From Alphaproteobacteria bacterium (GTDB taxonomy: Bacteria; Pseudomonadota; Alphaproteobacteria; Caulobacterales; Parvularculaceae), in NCBI GenBank assembly GCA_030426465.1, contig JAUHYK010000043.1, positions 1 through 37,456 of the forward strand: a DNA stretch of 37,456 bases, written 5' to 3'. A program made the position numbers and the translations under genes. How positions within the stretch are numbered: the stretch's first letter is position 1; the number at the start of each line of letters is the position of its first letter. Below the pieces are notes generated by a model, which had not been told where the DNA came from, searched no databases, and saw nothing but the letters and a program-made list of their open reading frames with translations. Below are positions 1 to 8,794 of the stretch, piece after piece.

Positions 1-213
1 CGGGACTGGCCCTCGGAAAACACCTCGCAAAAATCCGCCGATGACAAAAAGCACAAGCCCCAGAAGCGTCATGGAGCCAATCTGCGTCGAACGGCGCATC
101 AGCATAACGGCCACCAGAACGGAGCCGAAAGCGATGACCAGCGCGATCAGGTCTCCGCTCAAAAAGACCCCTTCGAAAATGTTGATCACGTCGTTGATGA
201 TGGTTTCAAGCAT
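1..213 (-). CDS. Hypothetical membrane protein, N-terminal part (runs off left edge)
   Basis: The reverse strand holds an open frame of 71 codons from an ATG at 213 down to base 1 with no stop, so only the N-terminus is visible. A ribosome site (GAAGGGG) lies about 8 bases before the ATG. The peptide begins MLETIINDVINIFEGV and has two hydrophobic stretches (roughly residues 18-40 and 47-60) separated by a basic RRS turn, typical of a small inner-membrane protein with two or more helices. I do not recognise the family. It lies downstream of ctaD on the same strand but is separated from it by a strong terminator, so it probably has its own promoter. A TTAA-N7-TTAA site about 120 bases upstream suggests CtrA control. 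Confidence 0.7.
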   Translation of the reverse strand, partial: MLETIINDVINIFEGVFLSGDLIALVIAFGSVLVAVMLMRRSTQIGSMTLLGLVLFVIGGFLRGVFRGPVP

Positions 214-331
214 AGTTTACCCCTTCTCTTGCAAACACGGGCCAAGCCGACTTGGAATCGAATTTTCGGGAACGCTACTGCGCCCCAAACAGCCCTCATG
301 CGGCGTAAGTTCCGGAATCACGCCGCAGGAA

Positions 332-346
332 TTAACCCTCGTTTAA
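332..346. promoter_or_regulatory. Candidate CtrA box (TTAA-N7-TTAA)
   Basis: TTAA at 332-335 and TTAA at 343-346 are separated by exactly seven bases, the full consensus known for the cell-cycle regulator CtrA in alphaproteobacteria. It lies 119-133 bases upstream of the leftward gene that starts at 213, in non-coding DNA. GANTC sites (the CcrM methylation motif) lie at 315-319 and 255-259. Binding is inferred, not shown. Confidence 0.5.
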
Positions 347-390
347 TAAAGATTAACGTAGATTTTGTGAATTGGTCACGCTGCAACGCA

Positions 391-422
391 AAAAAAGCCC
401 GGCTGAAGCCGGGCTTTTTTTT
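391..422. terminator. Bidirectional rho-independent terminator after ctaD
   Basis: GCCCGGC (397-403), loop TGAA, GCCGGGC (408-414), flanked by an A-run on the left and an eight-base T-run on the right. On the reverse strand the stem is followed by a U-tract, so it ends ctaD transcription, whose stop codon is about 25 bases away. The same structure would also work rightward. Confidence 0.9.
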
Positions 423-447
423 AGCGTCTGTGCGTTGCGCGAAGTTC

Positions 448-2145
448 CTAGTGGAACTCAGCGGCGTTCTTGTCGAAGCGCGGCAGTTCATTGAACTGGT
501 GGAAGGGCGGCGGCGACGGCAGCGTCCATTCCAGCGTTGTCGCGCCCTCGCCCCAGGGATTGGCCGCCGCCTTACGGCGATAGATGAAGAACGCATCAAT
601 CATGGTCACGAGGAAGACCGCGAGCGCGACGAGCGTCACGGCGTAACCGAGCGACGAAATACCGTGCCAGAAGGCGAACGCTTCCGGGTAATCGATATAG
701 CGGCGCGGCATGCCTTGCAGGCCAAGGAAGTGCTGCGGGAAGAAGATCATGTTGACGCCGATAAACATGATCCAGAAATGCAGCTGGCCGAGCACCTCGC
801 GGTACATCTTGCCGGTCATTTTCGGGAACCAGTAATACCAGCCCGCAAAAATGCCGAACACAGCGCCGAGCGACAACACATAGTGGAAGTGCGCGACGAC
901 GTAATAGGTGTCATGCATATAGTGGTCGATGCCGGCATTGGCGAGCAATACGCCAGTGACGCCGCCCACGGTGAAAAGGAAGATGAAGCCGATCGCCCAG
1001 ACCATCGGCGTTTTGAACTGGATCGAACCGCCCCACATGGTCGCAATCCATGAGAAGATCTTGATGCCCGTCGGCACCGCGATGACCATAGTCGCCGCCA
1101 CGAAGTAAGCCTTCATGTTCACCGAAAGGCCGACCGTATACATGTGGTGCGCCCAGACGATGAAACCGACGAAACCGATCGCGACCATGGCGTAGGCCAT
1201 GCCGAGATAACCGAAGATCGGTTTGCGCGAGAAGGTCGACACGATGTGCGAAATAATCCCGAAAGCAGGCAGGATGAGAATGTAGACTTCCGGATGACCG
1301 AAGAACCAGAACAGGTGCTGGAACAAGAGCGGGTCGCCGCCCCCGGCTGCGTCAAAGAATGACGTGCCGAAATTTCGATCCGTCAGCAGCATGGTGATGG
1401 CGCCGGCGAGCACAGGCAGCGACAGAACCAGAAGGAACGCCGTCACCAGCACGGACCATGCGAAAAGCGGCATCTTGTGCAGGGTCATGCCCGGTGCACG
1501 CATGTTGAAGATTGTCGTGATGAAGTTGATCGCGCCAAGGATCGAGGATGCGCCCGCAAGGTGGAGCGAGAGAATCAACAAATCCATCGCCGGCCCGGGA
1601 TTGCCCGTATTTGATGACAAGGGGGGATACATGACCCACCCGCCGCCAAAGCCGAGATTGGAGCCGTAACCCGGCACAAATAGCGACGTCGTAATCAGGA
1701 TGCCCGACGCGCCATAAAGCCAGAACGAAATGTTGTTCATGCGCGGGAAGGCCATGTCTGGCGCGCCGATCATGATCGGCACAAACCAGTTGCCGAAACC
1801 GCCGATCAGCGCCGGCATCACCATGAAGAAGATCATGATGAGACCGTGATAAGTGGTCAGCACGTTGTAGAAATTATACGCCGCAGCATATTCGCCGGGC
1901 TGAACATCTGCGGGATTGGCCGCGGTCCAGTGCGTCAGGATCGTCACGCCGGGCTCTGCAAGCTCCCAGCGCATCAGGCCTGACATCGCGCCGCCGACAA
2001 TGCCGGCGATGATCGCGAAGATCAGATAGAGCGTGCCGATATCCTTGTGGTTCGTGGAAAAGAACCAGCGCACGAAAAACGGCGGCGTGTGGTCGTGAGA
2101 ATCATGGTGGGCGTCAGGGGCGCCATGTGCGTGTGCGTCAGCCAT
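448..2145 (-). CDS. ctaD: Cytochrome c oxidase subunit I (aa3 type)
   Basis: Catalytic subunit of the terminal oxidase in the inner membrane. It reduces O2 at the heme a3-CuB centre and pumps protons. The 565 residues are the normal family length, with about 12 membrane helices. Visible ligands are H100 and H419 (heme a and a3 region), H421, and the CuB histidines H284, H333 and H334. The GHPEVY motif supplies E286 and the cross-linked Y288. K362 (K-channel) and D130 in GAPDMAFP (D-channel entry) are present. The N-terminus is His-rich. The start is supported by AGAGGG about 9 bases upstream. It follows ctaC by 16 bases on the same strand, so the two form an operon that ends at the terminator just downstream. 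The usual partners ctaB, ctaG and ctaE are not next to it. Confidence 0.98.
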   Translation of the reverse strand: MADAHAHGAPDAHHDSHDHTPPFFVRWFFSTNHKDIGTLYLIFAIIAGIVGGAMSGLMRWELAEPGVTILTHWTAANPADVQPGEYAAAYNFYNVLTTYHGLIMIFFMVMPALIGGFGNWFVPIMIGAPDMAFPRMNNISFWLYGASGILITTSLFVPGYGSNLGFGGGWVMYPPLSSNTGNPGPAMDLLILSLHLAGASSILGAINFITTIFNMRAPGMTLHKMPLFAWSVLVTAFLLVLSLPVLAGAITMLLTDRNFGTSFFDAAGGGDPLLFQHLFWFFGHPEVYILILPAFGIISHIVSTFSRKPIFGYLGMAYAMVAIGFVGFIVWAHHMYTVGLSVNMKAYFVAATMVIAVPTGIKIFSWIATMWGGSIQFKTPMVWAIGFIFLFTVGGVTGVLLANAGIDHYMHDTYYVVAHFHYVLSLGAVFGIFAGWYYWFPKMTGKMYREVLGQLHFWIMFIGVNMIFFPQHFLGLQGMPRRYIDYPEAFAFWHGISSLGYAVTLVALAVFLVTMIDAFFIYRRKAAANPWGEGATTLEWTLPSPPPFHQFNELPRFDKNAAEFH

Positions 2146-2161
2146 TTGTTTTAGCCCTCTC

Positions 2162-3322
2162 TTATTCAGCCGCGGCGCTGGCGCCAGCCTGCGCGAGCTT
2201 CACATTGTCATCAATGAACATCGGATCGAGGCCCGCAAGCGCGCGCTGGCTGTCCACCCATGCTTCGAATTTCGGACGGGAGACGACCTCCACTGCAATT
2301 GGCATGAACGAATGTCTGACGCCGCAGATTTCCGAGCATTGGCCGTAATAGACGCCTTCTTCCTCGGCGCGGAACCAGGTTTCATTGAAACGGCCCGGCA
2401 CCGCATCGATCTTGAGCGCGAAATTCGGCAGCGCCCAGGAGTGAATGACGTCGCGCGCTGTTGTCGTCACGCGAATGGTTTCACCGACCGGAATAACAAC
2501 GCGGTTATCAACTTCGAAGCGGTAAAGTTCCGACGTCGTCTGATCTTCCGGCAGCATGTTCGAGGAATATTCGAAATCGCCGAAGTCGGGATAGGAATAT
2601 GTCCAGCCCCACTGATAGCCGCTGACTTTAAGCGTCATGGTCGGCGCCAGCACGACTTCTTTTTCACAGGCGTCGATAAAGCGTTTCGACATCGGACAGG
2701 AGGCTGCGTTTTGCGTCGACCGGCCGCCGCGCAAAATAACGCTCGATCCCGCAGGCGCAGGCTCGTTAAGGGACACAACCAGATCGGGCTCGCCCCAACC
2801 TTCGACCTTAAAATCCTTGCGATTTTTCAGGATGCGTCTTTCGGCGCCCGTATCAATCAAGACCTGAAGATGATCGGCGCGCTTGACCATGCGGCTTTCC
2901 GGAAAATCATTGGCGAAAACAAAATCCACCGTCTGGCCGTCGCCGCGGGTCACCACCTGTTTGCCGTCAGGCGTCACGCCTTCCTTGTAAAGAAGTTCGA
3001 AAGACGGCAGCGCGATGATCAGAAGGATCAGGATGGGAATGCCGGTCCAGATGATCTCGACAAGTGTATTGTGGCTGAATTTTTGCGCCACCGGGTTCGC
3101 TTTGGAATTGTAGCGAACCATCACCCATAAAAGCAGCGCCAGCACCAGAAGGCTGATCACCGTCATCACGGGCATCAAAATCCCGTTGTGAAAGAAGTGC
3201 ACTTCCTCAGCCAGGGCGGACGCCGCCGGCTGCATATCGATCCCGCCAGGCTCCGGCAGCGCATATGCGGCGGACGCCGCTAAAACGCTCAATCCTGCAA
3301 GCCCCGATAGAATTTTTTTCAT
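2162..3322 (-). CDS. ctaC: Cytochrome c oxidase subunit II with a large insertion
   Basis: Carries the CuA centre that accepts electrons from cytochrome c. The start is placed at the ATG giving [11 protein letters not shown] (386 aa) because it opens a signal peptide cut near residue 21; upstream in-frame codons look non-coding. Two membrane helices follow (about 48-70 and 88-108). The periplasmic cupredoxin domain carries the CuA ligands H294, C329, E331, C333, H337 and M340, plus the aromatic [10 protein letters not shown] motif. Unusually, about 115 residues (roughly 113-227) separate the end of helix 2 (LPSFELLY) from the first cupredoxin strand ([10 protein letters not shown]), where related proteins have about 10-15. 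The insert holds two cysteines (C209, C219) that could form a disulfide. It is first in the operon with ctaD. Confidence 0.96.
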   Translation of the reverse strand: MKKILSGLAGLSVLAASAAYALPEPGGIDMQPAASALAEEVHFFHNGILMPVMTVISLLVLALLLWVMVRYNSKANPVAQKFSHNTLVEIIWTGIPILILLIIALPSFELLYKEGVTPDGKQVVTRGDGQTVDFVFANDFPESRMVKRADHLQVLIDTGAERRILKNRKDFKVEGWGEPDLVVSLNEPAPAGSSVILRGGRSTQNAASCPMSKRFIDACEKEVVLAPTMTLKVSGYQWGWTYSYPDFGDFEYSSNMLPEDQTTSELYRFEVDNRVVIPVGETIRVTTTARDVIHSWALPNFALKIDAVPGRFNETWFRAEEEGVYYGQCSEICGVRHSFMPIAVEVVSRPKFEAWVDSQRALAGLDPMFIDDNVKLAQAGASAAAE

Positions 3323-3385
3323 TGTCGCATCCCGCGCCTGTCGCCAGTCCCCTGATCGGGACCCGCCATGCCAAAACTCGCCGCT

Positions 3386-3415
3386 TCGATACGCCTGCCC
3401 GAGCGCCAAGGTCAA
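3386..3415 (-). promoter_or_regulatory. Possible sigma70-type promoter of ctaCD
   Basis: Reading leftward, TTGACC (3415-3410) is followed after 18 bases by TATCGA (3391-3386). The -35 is close to consensus and the -10 is poor. It lies about 65 bases before the ctaC start, a sensible distance, but the match is weak. Confidence 0.3.
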
Positions 3416-3575
3416 ACTTTTCGATCAAGCGATCCGGGCTGCTTATAAGCCCCCTACAGGCGGCGCGTCATCGCGCTTGGCGCGGAAAAATGGTCGCAGC
3501 GAGGAAGCCTCCGGTCTGGCGGCGAAACCCTGTTTTCGCTAGAGTTGGGGAAAGCAGCGAACGGGAGCCCGCCCA

Positions 3576-4115
3576 ATGAGCATGAGCGCTAGCCTGTGGG
3601 GAGCGGCGATGCTGGCCATGGCCGCCTTTGGTCAGGGGTCTTCTGACAGTGAACTGGTTTTCAAAACAGTTGTCCAAAACGAGATTCCACATTTTGACGA
3701 TTGTTATCGCAACGCCGCCGGCGGCGGCGCCGATTACGCGTTGCTGCGCCCCTGCGACCTCGCTCTGGAAAACGAAGCCCTCACCCAACGGCAAACCGCT
3801 ATCCTCCACGTTAATCGCGGCGTCATCCGCTATAATCTTGGGGATTATGAGGACGCCATTGACGATTTCTCCGTGGCGCTGGACCTCAACATCAATGTGA
3901 AAGCCAAGGTGCTGGTCAATCGAGGGCTATCCCTTGAGGCCGTAAGCGCCGAGCGGCTGGCGCGCCTCGACTATGAGTCTGCGCTCGCTTTCAATCCGGA
4001 TAACCAAACGGCCCGGCGGCGGCTCGAGGAGCTGAAAAAGCCTGTTTATGAGCGCTCGCGCCTGCCCTCTCGCATCAATGCGGGACGCATGTTCCCGCCG
4101 GTCGCCGGAATCTGA
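3576..4115 (+). CDS. Exported TPR-repeat protein
   Basis: A 179-residue protein with a short N-terminal hydrophobic signal (about residues 5-20) and no further membrane segment. Residues about 75-145 form two tetratricopeptide repeats. The first holds NRGVIRYNLGDYEDAIDDF and the second LARLDYESALAFNPDN, the usual TPR spacing. TPRs bind other proteins, but no partner can be read from the sequence. C-terminal to them is a proline/arginine-rich tail. The start is supported by GGGAG about 9 bases upstream. It is divergent from ctaC (253 bases between starts) and precedes tldD on the same strand by about 50 bases. Two cysteines (DCYRN and RPCDLAL) flank the region before the repeats. Confidence 0.8.
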   Translation: MSMSASLWGAAMLAMAAFGQGSSDSELVFKTVVQNEIPHFDDCYRNAAGGGADYALLRPCDLALENEALTQRQTAILHVNRGVIRYNLGDYEDAIDDFSVALDLNINVKAKVLVNRGLSLEAVSAERLARLDYESALAFNPDNQTARRRLEELKKPVYERSRLPSRINAGRMFPPVAGI

Positions 4116-4165
4116 CCCGGAATCTCTACATGTCTTTCTGATTCAGCCGTTTATCATTGCGGGGC

Positions 4166-5614
4166 ATGAGCCAGCATCCTACATCTTGGCGCATGAGTGA
4201 TTCCTATTTCTTTTCCCGCACCGATCTCGACCGCGCCCGCACCCAATCGATCCTCGATGACGCCTTGAAAGGCGCCGACGACGGCGAGCTTTATCTCGAA
4301 TATGGACAGTCCGAAGCTTTCGTCTTCGACGACAATAGGCTGAAAACCGCCAATTTCGACGTCAATCAGGGCTTCGGCCTGCGCGCTGTCTGTGAAGAAT
4401 CAACGGGTTACGCCCATGCTTCCGAGCTTTCCGAGGCCGCGCTGAAGCGCGCCGCGGGCGCAGTGCAGGCGGTCAAATCGGGCCGGGGCGGCGCCGCCAT
4501 GGCCGATGGCCCGTCGCGGACCAACGCCAAGCTCTATCCGGACGACAACCCGCTGGGCGCCGAAAGTTTCGAAGAGAAGGCAAAACTTCTCGCTGACATC
4601 AATGAATATGCCCGCGCCAAGGATTCCCGGGTGCGCCAGGTCTCTTGCTCCCTCTCAGGCTCGTGGGAAGCAGTCGAGATTATCCGGTCCGGAGGCGAAA
4701 TTATCCGGGATTTCCGCCCACTTGTGCGCCTCAACGTCTCCGTGACGGCGGGCGAAGGCGACCGCCAGGAATCCGGCAGCTACGGCGCCGGCGGGCGCGA
4801 AGGCTACGCCCGATTTATCACGCCCGATGCCTGGCAGGCCCAGGTCGATGAGGCGCTGCGCCAGGCCCTCGTCAATTTGCAAGCCGAGCCCGCCCCCGCG
4901 GGCGAGATGGAAGTGGTGTTGGGCCCGGGCTGGACCGGCGTTCTTCTCCATGAAGCCGTCGGTCACGGTCTTGAAGGTGATTTCAACCGCAAGGGCACAT
5001 CCGCTTTCGCCGGACGCATTGGCGAGCGTGTCGCAGCGCCGGGCGTCACCGTCGTCGATGACGGCACCATCGCCGGCCGCCGCGGCTCCCTGACCGTCGA
5101 TGACGAGGGCACGCCGACCTCGCGCACCACGCTGATCGAAGACGGCATCCTCAAAGGTTATCTGCAAGATCGCCTGAACGCGCGCCTGATGGGCGTGAAA
5201 GCAACCGGCAATGGACGGCGCGAAAGCTTCGCCCACCAGCCCATGCCGCGCATGACCAACACCATGATGCTCGCGGGCGATAAAGATCCGGAAGAAATCC
5301 TGCGTAGCGTGAAGGACGGAATCTACGCCGTGAATTTTTCCGGCGGTCAGGTCGACATCACGTCAGGCAAATTCGTCTTTAACTGCACCGAAGCCTATCG
5401 CGTCAAAAATGGAAAAGTCGGCGCCCCGATCAAAAACGCCGCGCTGATCGGCGACGGACCGAGTGTTCTCACTAAAGTGTCGATGATCGGCAACGATTTC
5501 AAACTCGATCCCGGCGTCGGCGTTTGCGGCAAGGCCGGACAAGGCGTGCCCGTTGGCGTTGGCCAGCCAACGATCAAGGTCGACCGCCTTACCGTCGGCG
5601 GCGCGGGCGGCTAA
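4166..5614 (+). CDS. tldD: Metalloprotease TldD
   Basis: One half of the TldD/TldE (PmbA) zinc protease, which trims unfolded or modified peptides in the cytoplasm. The family's HExxxH zinc motif is present as HEAVGH at residues 262-267, followed by GLEGDFNRKG. The late cysteine ligand lies in FNCTEAY. Length is about 482 aa, normal. The start is uncertain: ATG 4166 has GGGG five bases upstream; ATG 4193 gives a shorter N-terminus closer to relatives but has no ribosome site; a TTG at 4157 is also in frame. The partner tldE is not in this window. Proximity to ctaC is common in alphaproteobacteria. The stop codon directly abuts the stop of the convergent gene that follows. Confidence 0.95.
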   Translation: MSQHPTSWRMSDSYFFSRTDLDRARTQSILDDALKGADDGELYLEYGQSEAFVFDDNRLKTANFDVNQGFGLRAVCEESTGYAHASELSEAALKRAAGAVQAVKSGRGGAAMADGPSRTNAKLYPDDNPLGAESFEEKAKLLADINEYARAKDSRVRQVSCSLSGSWEAVEIIRSGGEIIRDFRPLVRLNVSVTAGEGDRQESGSYGAGGREGYARFITPDAWQAQVDEALRQALVNLQAEPAPAGEMEVVLGPGWTGVLLHEAVGHGLEGDFNRKGTSAFAGRIGERVAAPGVTVVDDGTIAGRRGSLTVDDEGTPTSRTTLIEDGILKGYLQDRLNARLMGVKATGNGRRESFAHQPMPRMTNTMMLAGDKDPEEILRSVKDGIYAVNFSGGQVDITSGKFVFNCTEAYRVKNGKVGAPIKNAALIGDGPSVLTKVSMIGNDFKLDPGVGVCGKAGQGVPVGVGQPTIKVDRLTVGGAGG

Positions 5615-6733
5615 TTACGCCGTAGCACTCCAGACAATGTTCGACATGATGGTGAGCAGGATGGAAAACAGCACCGTCATATAAAGAACGCCGGACATCA
5701 ACGCCGTCCAGAGTGTCTTGATCCATCCTCGTCCGTAAGCGCGTTTCAACACTGCAATGTAGTAAACCGGCAGCGCAATAGCGGCCGCAACGCCCATATA
5801 GGGCGCGCCAAATTGCGCGAGGATAAGGCTGAGGCCAATCACGGCGAAGCCCGCAGCATGGGTGTAAAACGCCAGCACCAGATGATCGAAAATAAGCGCG
5901 CCGCGCCTTAAGAACAGCGCGAGAATAAGCGCCAGAACCGGCGTCATGAAAAACAGAACCCGCGGCAACCAATCGTTGAAACTGTCATTGAATTCGCGCG
6001 GATTGGTGACGGCCCAGTTGATCCCTTTAAAAACCCGGCCGACGACTTCACCGGCCTGCTCGCGCTCAGTTTCGATCCCCTCATCTTCCCCGACAGCGAC
6101 ATCTTCGGACGCGTCGATGACCTCTTGTGCATCATCGCGCACATCGCCGAGGCAAGCATTGATCCGCTCTCTGTCGATGCGGAGATTCTTTTCCTTTACA
6201 AAAAATCGAAGCTGGCTCTGAAAGCTGCATTTGCCAGTTCTCGCTTCCTCGCTCAGCTCTACGCCCGCATCTTCCGCCTTTGCGAGGGCGGTTTTCAGCG
6301 TTTCGGGATCCGGATCTCTGAATTCAACCTCCACACCGACAAACAGCGTGTTGGTGAGGCCGATCGTCAGAAAAAATAGAAAGCTGACTACAAGGAACAG
6401 CCGAACCGGGGGCGTGAAACGTGAGCGCCGGCCATGGGCGTATTCATTCGGCACGCGGCCCGGAGAAATCGCAAGCATCCCGAGCGTGCGCCACATGCGT
6501 GAGTCAAAGCCGAATGTGTCTTTCAGGAAATCCTTGCCGAGAACAAAGGAACTGCGGCGCAGATCATCGTTCTTCTGACCGCATGAGGAACAATAAGGCC
6601 CGCTTATGTCGCCGCCGCATGAAAGACAGGCGGCTCCCGCCGCAATCGCCGCCTCAGTCAGTCCGCTCGGACCTGGCAAACCGCCGCCCACTTCTCCGGC
6701 GTCGTCGCCGTCAAGATCGTCAATTTCGCTCAT
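5615..6733 (-). CDS. DUF3667-type zinc-ribbon membrane protein
   Basis: A 372-residue protein with an acidic N-terminus, then a four-cysteine zinc ribbon (C36, C39, C48, C51 in CLSCGG and YCSSCGQKN). After it comes the conserved block FLKDTFGFDSRMWRTL with SPGRVPNEYAHGRRSRFTPP, typical of DUF3667. A membrane helix follows (about 115-135), then a charged acidic region (about 140-250) that probably lies outside the cytoplasm, then four or so C-terminal helices. Function of the family is unknown. The start has GAGGGG close upstream. It is convergent with tldD with no space between the stops, and divergent from gluQ with 98 bases between starts. Confidence 0.8.
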   Translation of the reverse strand: MSEIDDLDGDDAGEVGGGLPGPSGLTEAAIAAGAACLSCGGDISGPYCSSCGQKNDDLRRSSFVLGKDFLKDTFGFDSRMWRTLGMLAISPGRVPNEYAHGRRSRFTPPVRLFLVVSFLFFLTIGLTNTLFVGVEVEFRDPDPETLKTALAKAEDAGVELSEEARTGKCSFQSQLRFFVKEKNLRIDRERINACLGDVRDDAQEVIDASEDVAVGEDEGIETEREQAGEVVGRVFKGINWAVTNPREFNDSFNDWLPRVLFFMTPVLALILALFLRRGALIFDHLVLAFYTHAAGFAVIGLSLILAQFGAPYMGVAAAIALPVYYIAVLKRAYGRGWIKTLWTALMSGVLYMTVLFSILLTIMSNIVWSATA

Positions 6734-6831
6734 GCCCCTCGCCCTCTCCCCTGAAATCTATCAACATTCACTGATATTGAGAAGCGCAGCGCGGCTGTCG
6801 CAGATCAGCAAACCCGGTAATATGGGCGCCA

Positions 6832-7698
6832 ATGAAAGAGTTCGTCACACGCTTCGCGCCCTCGCCTACGGGGCGCTTACATCTCGGCCACGCATTTTCG
6901 GCCCTCACTGTTTATCGCGCAGCGCAAGAGGCGAATGGACGCTTTCTCCTGCGGATGGAAGATATCGACCAGACGCGCTGCAAACCGGAATTTGAAAACG
7001 CAATCTACGAAGACCTTTCCTGGCTGGGTCTTGATTGGGAGACACCGGTGCGCCGCCAATCAGATCATTTCGATGACTATGTGTCAGCGCTCGAAATCCT
7101 GCGCGGAAAAAATCTGGTTTATCGCTGTTTCAAAACACGCAAGGACATTGCAGATGAAATTGAGCGCGCCCCACATTTGACGGCGCAAGGACCCGAAGGC
7201 CCAGCCTATTTCGGAGCGCCGCTATCAACAGATGAGGAACGCGCTCTGCTCGACAAAGGCGCGCCTTACGCCTGGCGTTTATCTATTGCCGCCGCGAAGG
7301 GTTATCTCGGCGGCGCTTATGAAGACCTGTTCTTTACCGAAGAAACACCGGAAGGCGAAAGGCGCGTCAAGGCGGACCCTTCACTCTTCGGCGATGTCGT
7401 CATCGCCCGCAAAGACAGCGGCACGAGCTATCATCTGGCTTCTGTTCATGACGACGCCTTGCAAGGCGTCACTCATGTGATCCGCGGAGAGGACCTCTAT
7501 CACGCAGCCCATCTGCACCGGCTGCTGCAAGCGATTTTCGATTACGCGGCGCCGGTTTACCGCCATCACCGGTTATTGATGGACGCAAGCGGCCGCCGCC
7601 TCGCCAAACGCGACAAAGCGGCGACCTTAACAGCGCTGCGAGAAAGCGGCGCCGAGGCGTGCGATGTCATGGCGCGCCTCGGTTTTTCTGACGCCTAG
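6832..7698 (+). CDS. gluQ: Glutamyl-Q tRNA(Asp) synthetase
   Basis: Attaches glutamate to the queuosine base in the anticodon of tRNA(Asp). It resembles the catalytic half of glutamyl-tRNA synthetase: RFAPSPTGRLHLGH (residues 7-20) holds the HIGH signature, and RLAKRDK near 257-262 is the KMSKS counterpart. The anticodon-binding domain is absent and the length (288 aa) matches GluQ. The four-ligand zinc site of E. coli YadB (C-x-C, Y, C) is missing: only C99 is present in that region. The ribosome site is weak (GGTAAT). An overlapping ATG upstream is in another frame. The last codon overlaps the convergent aldo/keto reductase stop. Confidence 0.95.
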   Translation: MKEFVTRFAPSPTGRLHLGHAFSALTVYRAAQEANGRFLLRMEDIDQTRCKPEFENAIYEDLSWLGLDWETPVRRQSDHFDDYVSALEILRGKNLVYRCFKTRKDIADEIERAPHLTAQGPEGPAYFGAPLSTDEERALLDKGAPYAWRLSIAAAKGYLGGAYEDLFFTEETPEGERRVKADPSLFGDVVIARKDSGTSYHLASVHDDALQGVTHVIRGEDLYHAAHLHRLLQAIFDYAAPVYRHHRLLMDASGRRLAKRDKAATLTALRESGAEACDVMARLGFSDA

Positions 7699-8687
7699 CC
7701 GTTCAGGCTCGAAGACGTCGTTTCTGGATAACGCGCGCCCACAACAGCGTCGGGGGGTACGGCTTTTTCAATGGCTTCGATGTCTTCATCCGTTAGCTTG
7801 ACCTCAAGCGCGCCCAGATTTTCCGCAAGGCGCGAGAGTTTTTTTGTTCCCGGGATCGGAATGATGTCGTCGCCCTTCGAAAGAAGCCAGGCGAGGGCGA
7901 TCTGTCCCGGCGCCGCGTCTTTCGTTTTGGCGATGATCGCGATCTGATCCACCAGAGAAAGGTTTTTCTCGAGTGCGCCATCTGCAAAACGTGGGCTCAT
8001 CACCATGCGATAATCGGATTCGCTGAAATCTTTCTCGCTGCGATAGGCGCCTGTAAGCAGGCCGCGACCGAGCGGTGAATAGGCGACGAAGGCGACGCCG
8101 AGATCACGACAGGCCGGAATGAATTCCGCTTCCATATCGCGGGTGACGATAGAATATTCCGATTGAACCGCTGCGATCGGATGGACGGCGTTGGCCTTTT
8201 TTAACGTGTCGACGCTGACTTCGGAAAGCCCTATGGCGCGCACCTTGCCGGCTTTCACAAGATCAGCCATAGCGCCGACCGACTCCTCAATCGGCACTTC
8301 CTTGTCGCGGCGATGCATATAGTAAAGGTCGATCACATCGACGCCGAGGCGTTTCAGCGACGCATCACAGGATGCCTTAATATATTCCGGATCGTTCGAA
8401 AGCCCGAGCCATCCACCGTCATCGCCGCGCTGGATGGCGAATTTCGTCGCCAGCACAACCTCATCGCGATGCTTTTTCAAAAAGCCCGAAAGCTGTTCTT
8501 CATTACGGCCCGATCCATACATGTCGGCCGTGTCAAAAAAATTCACGTCCCGCTCGAGAGCGGCTTCAAGAATTTTTTCCGCTTCTGCATTGGACAACGG
8601 ATCTCCGTAAAACTCTGCGAGTCCCATGCAGCCGAATCCGAGCCGTGAGACTTCAAGGCCTGAGCGGCCTAAAGGAACCTTGCGCAT
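7695..8687 (-). CDS. Aldo/keto reductase
   Basis: NADPH-dependent oxidoreductase of the AKR superfamily (TIM barrel, cytoplasmic), 330 aa, full length. The catalytic tetrad is visible: D52 in FFDTADMYG, Y57, K82 in ATKF and H125 in YYMHRRD. The subgroup with GCMGLAEFYG near the N-terminus includes the AKR13 and plant auxin-induced-like enzymes; the true substrate cannot be told. The start has an excellent ribosome site, AGGAGG, six bases before ATG. The stop TAG shares bases with the gluQ stop on the other strand (CTAG at 7695-7698). The same-strand gene upstream ends about 107 bases before it. Confidence 0.93.
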   Translation of the reverse strand: MRKVPLGRSGLEVSRLGFGCMGLAEFYGDPLSNAEAEKILEAALERDVNFFDTADMYGSGRNEEQLSGFLKKHRDEVVLATKFAIQRGDDGGWLGLSNDPEYIKASCDASLKRLGVDVIDLYYMHRRDKEVPIEESVGAMADLVKAGKVRAIGLSEVSVDTLKKANAVHPIAAVQSEYSIVTRDMEAEFIPACRDLGVAFVAYSPLGRGLLTGAYRSEKDFSESDYRMVMSPRFADGALEKNLSLVDQIAIIAKTKDAAPGQIALAWLLSKGDDIIPIPGTKKLSRLAENLGALEVKLTDEDIEAIEKAVPPDAVVGARYPETTSSSLNG

Positions 8688-8794
8688 CTGCGCCTCCTGA
8701 AATTTTGAGAAAACAGCGCAGACTGAGCGCCGATGACGCGACTATTGCGAAAACTATTACGGCGATCAATTCTTGAAAATCACCAGCGCCGTTC

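Noticed and set aside
229-1053. 274-codon rightward open frame across the ctaD 3' end
   Set aside because: It lies mostly antisense to ctaD, and its low-complexity, arginine/glutamate-rich product looks like a shadow of a GC-rich gene.
2312-3130. 272-codon rightward open frame antisense to ctaC
   Set aside because: CtaC is a clear family member on the other strand; the antisense product has no recognisable domain.
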